64,000 nt of DNA from contig NC_012781.1 of the NCBI RefSeq assembly GCF_000020605.1, forward strand, positions 2,977,501 through 3,041,500. Direction: 5' to 3'. The stretch's first letter is position 1. The number at the start of each line of letters is the position of its first letter. The stretch is from Agathobacter rectalis ATCC 33656 (lineage in GTDB: Bacteria > Bacillota > Clostridia > Lachnospirales > Lachnospiraceae). The notes under the pieces were generated by a model. It was given only the letters and a program-made list of their open reading frames with translations. It had not been told where the DNA came from and did not search any database. The position numbers and the translations under genes were made by a program. Of the stretch, positions 60,487-64,000 are shown piece by piece.

Positions 60487-60795
60487 ATTAACCTCCTCTT
60501 CTTGTGTGAGCAGGAAAATTCGAAATCGAATTAAAATACTGTATGCTAATATAAAAGCCGGCAAAATCCCCACACCCCGCTTTTCTCGCAATGTTTTCAC
60601 ATCTGACATTTCAATTTTCCTGCTATTAACTGGTAACATAAAGCATTGAAAATTTCCATGTCTTTGTCGAAAAATGCGAAGTGGTCTGCCCTCTTCAAAG
60701 TGATACACACCGGAAAAATATGCTGTGGTGTCGTATTTACAGAAATATAATGCTTTGAGTTGATTGTAGCACACAGAAGTAAGCTTGTCATTATA
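60487..60795 (-). repeat. Conserved leader of Rpn copy 1
   Basis: About 300 bp upstream of the TTG start, nearly identical to 63427-63775 upstream of copy 2 apart from an insertion of about 40 bp in copy 2. Open frames run through it, but they differ between the copies and none has a supported start. It may carry the promoter or a structural element of a mobile unit. Confidence 0.6.
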
Positions 60796-60816
60796 TTTTT
60801 ATATTTCAGCTACCTG

Positions 60817-61011
60817 CTATTCCAAAAACGACTCAAACCCATAACAGCTTTTCTCAAATCCATACTTCTCATAAAATGTATGTGCAGCTTTTCGAGGCAT
60901 ACCTGAATCCAATATGATTGCCTTGCAGCCACGCGCTTTGGCAAGCTTCTTAACATGATCAACCATCAGCCTGCCATATCCCTTTCCCCTATATTTTTCA
61001 TCTGCCCTGCA
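60817..61011 (-). pseudogene. C-terminal fragment of a GNAT acetyltransferase
   Basis: 65 codons reading EKYRGKGYGRLMVDHVKKLA, then KAIILDSGMPRKAAHTFYEK and ending YGFESFLE. RGKGYG is the acetyl-CoA pyrophosphate-binding motif. The N-terminal half is absent: an in-frame stop lies just upstream, close to the stop of the HD gene. A smaller copy of its 3' tip lies at 58453. Confidence 0.8.
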
Positions 61012-61018
61012 TTAGTCA

Positions 61019-61804
61019 CTATAATGGTTTGACTGACGCCACATATTCGTTTAGCTTCGCTCTTATCTCTTCAAACTGCTTTCCTGTAACCTCATTATCC
61101 GACTCAAATGCCATCATTTTGTCAAGATATCCACGCTCATTTGCTATCTGAAGACTGATAGGATAAACCAGCTCAAATGTCAGTGCAATATGCCCTGCCA
61201 CATGGTCTACCACGGTCTTTTTGCAGGAACGAAGTACTGCGTGCCTCTCATCAAAGGCTGCCATAACCTCAGGACTCACCTGCGAATTTTTCAGTTCCTC
61301 CGTTGTCACATTATATATATCCTCTGCCGGAGTATCTACATTTACCCTGAAAATATCCACCTTATCAGCATCCCTTAGTATATTGCAAAACATAACCGTA
61401 TACTCGTCAAGCCTCTCATCTATCCTGAAAGCGCTGTGATTTCTTATCGCATTTTCAACAATTGTGCCGTATTTATCATCATGAAATCCATCCACATATG
61501 TGTCGATAAGTCCTTCCTTAAACAGCAGGTCGGCTCCAAAATTGGCATGATCAACAGACAGTGCATCGTTAAATGTGTTATAGCACTTAATCTGTTCAAA
61601 TCTTCCGACATCATGCAGCATCCCTGTGAGCCATGCCACATCTGTCTCATATTCATCAAGCTTTAAATTCCTTGCTATCAGCTCGCAAAGCTCCGCTACC
61701 CTATAGGTATGGTCTATTTTAAGCTTAATCTTTGGGTCTGTGGCATTATATCCTGATGTGTACTCTGCGAATGTGTTTTTTACTCGTTCTCTATCTATTA
61801 TCAT
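61019..61804 (-). CDS. HD-domain phosphohydrolase
   Basis: 261 residues with HTYRVAELCELIARNL, the HD motif LTGMLHDVGRFEQ, and later metal-site residues in DHANFGADLL and AIRNHSAF, ILRDADKVDIFR. The substrate is unknown (nucleotide or cyclic nucleotide). The start is the ATG at 61804 after GAAAGGATAATAAAC; the longer frame overlaps the upstream gene. 38 nt downstream of the 2'-5' ligase-like gene. Confidence 0.85.
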   Translation of the reverse strand: MIIDRERVKNTFAEYTSGYNATDPKIKLKIDHTYRVAELCELIARNLKLDEYETDVAWLTGMLHDVGRFEQIKCYNTFNDALSVDHANFGADLLFKEGLIDTYVDGFHDDKYGTIVENAIRNHSAFRIDERLDEYTVMFCNILRDADKVDIFRVNVDTPAEDIYNVTTEELKNSQVSPEVMAAFDERHAVLRSCKKTVVDHVAGHIALTFELVYPISLQIANERGYLDKMMAFESDNEVTGKQFEEIRAKLNEYVASVKPL

Positions 61805-61842
61805 GTTTATTATCCTTTCAAAAAACCGGTTTATCTGTGGCT

Positions 61843-62376
61843 TTATTGCTGCTGTTTTAACTCCCATCGCACCACATCTCTATGTGGATTAACTCTGGCA
61901 AGTCCAATCTCCGTAATTGCCGCTTCAAAAGGCACAAAGCTTTCCTGCATTACTGAAAATGCCATCTGCATCTGTTCCTTTGTCAGTGTCTTTCCAAGTG
62001 TAATATGTGGCAGCCAGCTCATTGGCTTGTAATATCTGCTCACTGTAGATTCCGGAATGCTTTTCACCTCATCAAATACTTTTTCCGATAAATCCTGTAA
62101 ATATCCGTTAAGCACCGGCGTGGCATAAAATACATATGGCAGCAATTGTCCAACTGACACAATGCTAATCGTCCCATTAAACAGTGAATTTCGCAGATTA
62201 TCCATTGCTCCCAATAAAGCATTTTCACTTCGGGCTTCTATTGCCGATATCGTCATGTGTGGCGGTACATTGTTATCCACCATGAATGAATTACCTGTTT
62301 TCTCAGCTATTTTATTTATATATCGTTGTAAAATATGAACTGCCGTCTTGTCAAAATATACAGATACAAGATACAT
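61843..62376 (-). CDS. 2'-5' RNA ligase / phosphodiesterase-fold protein
   Basis: 177 residues with the two HxT motifs of the 2H phosphoesterase superfamily: PPHMTISAI and LPHITLGKTL. The family acts on 2'-5' or 2',3'-cyclic phosphodiesters in RNA; the exact reaction is unknown. The first eight codons (MYLVSVYF) are duplicated at 59406-59430 beside Rpn copy 1, showing that the gene start belongs to a duplicated segment. Confidence 0.85.
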   Translation of the reverse strand: MYLVSVYFDKTAVHILQRYINKIAEKTGNSFMVDNNVPPHMTISAIEARSENALLGAMDNLRNSLFNGTISIVSVGQLLPYVFYATPVLNGYLQDLSEKVFDEVKSIPESTVSRYYKPMSWLPHITLGKTLTKEQMQMAFSVMQESFVPFEAAITEIGLARVNPHRDVVRWELKQQQ

Positions 62377-62457
62377 CTACTTTCCCCTGTCATATAAAAA
62401 TCATGCCCCAACACACATAGGTCGGGGCAATTACTGTTATACTTTTAAGCTATCAAA

Positions 62458-63426
62458 CTACACCAATTCAGGAATTTTGTAGCCCGCTTTTTGCATTGCG
62501 TCTACGAAGTCATCTAATGACATACTTACTCTCTTTGCGCCCACCTCGGGCTCTAATATACCATCCTGAACAAGTGAATATACTTCAAGGCATCTTCCTT
62601 GTTGCAGTCCTTGTTGTATCCCCTCCTGAATGCCAAGCTTTTTATGATCATCCCATGCCTTACACATATTTACCACCTCTTCCTTTTCATCATACTTAAT
62701 GTCAGTTCCTACAAACAGATTGATAGCTGCTACTGTCTCAACGTCAACCCTTGTGAAGGTTTCGTCGTTTGTAATTAAATCATTCAGCTTTTCCTCATCT
62801 GACGCATTTTTCAATAACTCAAACAATGGCCTGAGCCCTGTCTCGAACTTGGAAAAGTCTGTAATCTCCAGTGGATTCAGTAAATTAATCCTGTAATCAT
62901 TGATGAATGGGAGTATTCTTTCATCCATCTGTGGCATCATCTCTGCAAGGCTTCTTGGCCCATCCCACTGTGTAGTTCCAAGATACAGTGTGATTGTAAT
63001 CACCGGTGTCAGCTTATCATCAAGTGTAAAGCCTGACAAAAACTCGTCCGAAGACCTGTAATCCTTATTTTTCCGGTGGCGTTTCTTTGCCTCGTTGACC
63101 TGCTCTCCGTAATTCAATGCATCATAAATCATAGTTTTAACAGGCATCGCATAATGAATGTCTGTCTGCGCTTCTGCTCCAATTAAGATAACATACATTT
63201 GCCCTGTATGCTTCACGGAAACACTTTTTAGCAAATCTCTCCATTTCTGCTTAACAATCTGCTTCTTATCAATACCGAAAACTGATAACACCTCTGTGGT
63301 GTCACATTCCTTTAAATCCTCCGGTTTGATAACCTTCTCTCCGTCAAACAATACATAATTACAGATTTCACTAAACCTCGTATTGTCCGACAAATACTCC
63401 TTTGCCTTCGAGTCCTTTGTACCCAA
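62458..63426 (-). CDS. Rpn-family recombination-promoting nuclease / putative transposase, copy 2
   Basis: 322 residues, TTG start at 63426 behind GAGGAGG, same domain order as copy 1: NYVLFDGEKVIKPED, MYVILIGAEAQTDIHYAMPV and a GIQQGLQQG hinge (four residues shorter than copy 1). A terminator-like hairpin with GCCCC/GGGGC arms lies after both copies (59454-59480 and 62405-62428). Confidence 0.85.
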   Translation of the reverse strand: MGTKDSKAKEYLSDNTRFSEICNYVLFDGEKVIKPEDLKECDTTEVLSVFGIDKKQIVKQKWRDLLKSVSVKHTGQMYVILIGAEAQTDIHYAMPVKTMIYDALNYGEQVNEAKKRHRKNKDYRSSDEFLSGFTLDDKLTPVITITLYLGTTQWDGPRSLAEMMPQMDERILPFINDYRINLLNPLEITDFSKFETGLRPLFELLKNASDEEKLNDLITNDETFTRVDVETVAAINLFVGTDIKYDEKEEVVNMCKAWDDHKKLGIQEGIQQGLQQGRCLEVYSLVQDGILEPEVGAKRVSMSLDDFVDAMQKAGYKIPELV

Positions 63427-63775
63427 ATTAACCTCCTCTTCTTGCGTGAGCAGGAAAATCTGAAGTCGAATAAAAATACTGTATACTTATGCTTTCCACG
63501 TATATAATGTGTACAATAATCCCTTATATAAAAGCCGGCAAAATCCCCACAACCCGCTTTTCTCGCAATGTTTTCACATCTGACATTTCAATTTTCCTGC
63601 TATTAACTGGTAACATAAAGCATTGAAAATTTCCATGTCTTTGTCGAAAAATGCGAAGTGGTCTGCCCTCTTCAAAGTGATACGCACCGATAAAAATTTG
63701 CTGTGGTGTCGTATTTACAGAAATATAATGCTTTGAGTTGATTGTAGCACAGGGAGGACAGTTTGTCATTAAATT
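63427..63775 (-). repeat. Conserved leader of Rpn copy 2
   Basis: Counterpart of 60487-60795. It contains an extra AT-rich stretch of about 40 bp (about 63484-63522) absent from copy 1, which breaks the frame that is open in copy 1. This supports a non-coding role. Confidence 0.6.
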
Positions 63776-63818
63776 TCTCAGAGTTTCTTATCTTTGGGAA
63801 TATTCATAGTTCCTGTTC

Positions 63819-64000
63819 CTATTTATCCTTTCCTCTCCTCATCGCTACAGCTCCCGGCGATGATATCGCACTTCCCAATACAAGCTTCACCAGCCAGATA
63901 AAAAATACTATCACAAGTACAGGAATAAGACACGTTGTAACTATAAGCACTGCCAGTCCATCAATGAACTTGTTGACCATGTTCTTTACACTATCTGCCG
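63819..64000 (-). CDS. C-terminal part of an unidentified membrane protein
   Basis: 60 codons entering from the right edge. They read NMVNKFIDGLAVLIVTTCLI, then a hydrophobic stretch to VKLVLG and the basic end AMRRGKDK. One long membrane helix of about 28 residues is followed by a short cytoplasmic tail. No family recognised. Confidence 0.6.
   Translation of the reverse strand, partial: ADSVKNMVNKFIDGLAVLIVTTCLIPVLVIVFFIWLVKLVLGSAISSPGAVAMRRGKDK

Noticed and set aside
60597-60791. 64-codon frame in the Rpn leader, and its counterpart at 63524-63769
   Set aside because: The frames differ between two nearly identical DNA copies and neither has a supported start.

Overview
The window reads like a chromosomal segment of a spore-forming, anaerobic Firmicute of the Lachnospiraceae type (Roseburia / Agathobacter / Eubacterium rectale-like). 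This is an inference from content, not a database match. The supporting signs are SpoVT, an accD-accA fusion, a FabK/FabT type II fatty-acid operon, a flavodiiron protein, AAGGAG-type ribosome binding sites and a selenium-dependent molybdenum hydroxylase locus. Nearly everything lies on the minus strand; the exception is one sigma/anti-sigma pair at 10.2-11.7 kb. No rRNA, tRNA or CRISPR array was seen.

Layout from left to right. 0-5 kb: the start of a cation diffusion facilitator, signal peptidase I, an HSP90-like ATPase and the CpsB-CpsC-CpsD tyrosine phosphorylation module that controls polysaccharide assembly, all behind a clear promoter at 5.1 kb. 5.1-5.45 kb: a large dispersed hairpin element. 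5.5-9.6 kb: the riboflavin operon ribD-ribE-ribBA-ribH behind an FMN riboswitch. 9.7-11.7 kb: small ORFs and an ECF sigma factor with its zinc-finger anti-sigma factor. 11.8-13.2 kb: glutamate dehydrogenase. 13.3-21.8 kb: the fatty-acid operon acpP-fabK-fabD-fabG-fabF-fabZ-accDA-fabH-fabT, with a likely FabT operator at its promoter and a tandem hairpin repeat between fabF and fabZ. 21.8-23.6 kb: a second dispersed hairpin element and a DUF4143 ATPase with 23-bp repeats upstream. 23.6-27.1 kb: a class A penicillin-binding protein with a repetitive glycine-rich tail, abutting what looks like the 3' end of thiT, then spoVT.

27.2-45.7 kb is the centrepiece: an apparently complete selenium-dependent molybdenum hydroxylase (SDMH) locus. 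It holds the three hydroxylase subunits (Mo, 2x[2Fe-2S], FAD), selenium supply genes (selD, yedF, a DUF3343 protein, a cysteine-desulfurase-like enzyme, yqeB, yqeC), molybdate import (modABC), molybdopterin synthesis and handling (moaA, moaC, mogA, a MoeA/MoaB-like protein, mocA, a MOSC-XdhC fusion) and a nucleobase permease. The simplest reading is import of a purine or related heterocycle and its hydroxylation by an enzyme carrying a labile Se-Mo cofactor.

45.8-52.8 kb: a histidine phosphatase, a glycine-riboswitch-controlled AGCS amino-acid symporter, pyruvate kinase, a RACE-type corrinoid reactivator and a flavodiiron protein. 52.9-57.8 kb: a sigma-factor-led operon with a membrane anti-sigma-like protein, a leaderless metzincin-type metalloprotease and several membrane or secreted proteins of unknown function. 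58-64 kb: an accessory, rearranged zone with an internally deleted Abi_2 gene, two intact and one decayed copy of a Rpn-family nuclease/transposase, GNAT fragments, a GNAT acetyltransferase, an HD hydrolase and a 2'-5' RNA ligase-like protein. The window ends inside an unidentified membrane protein.
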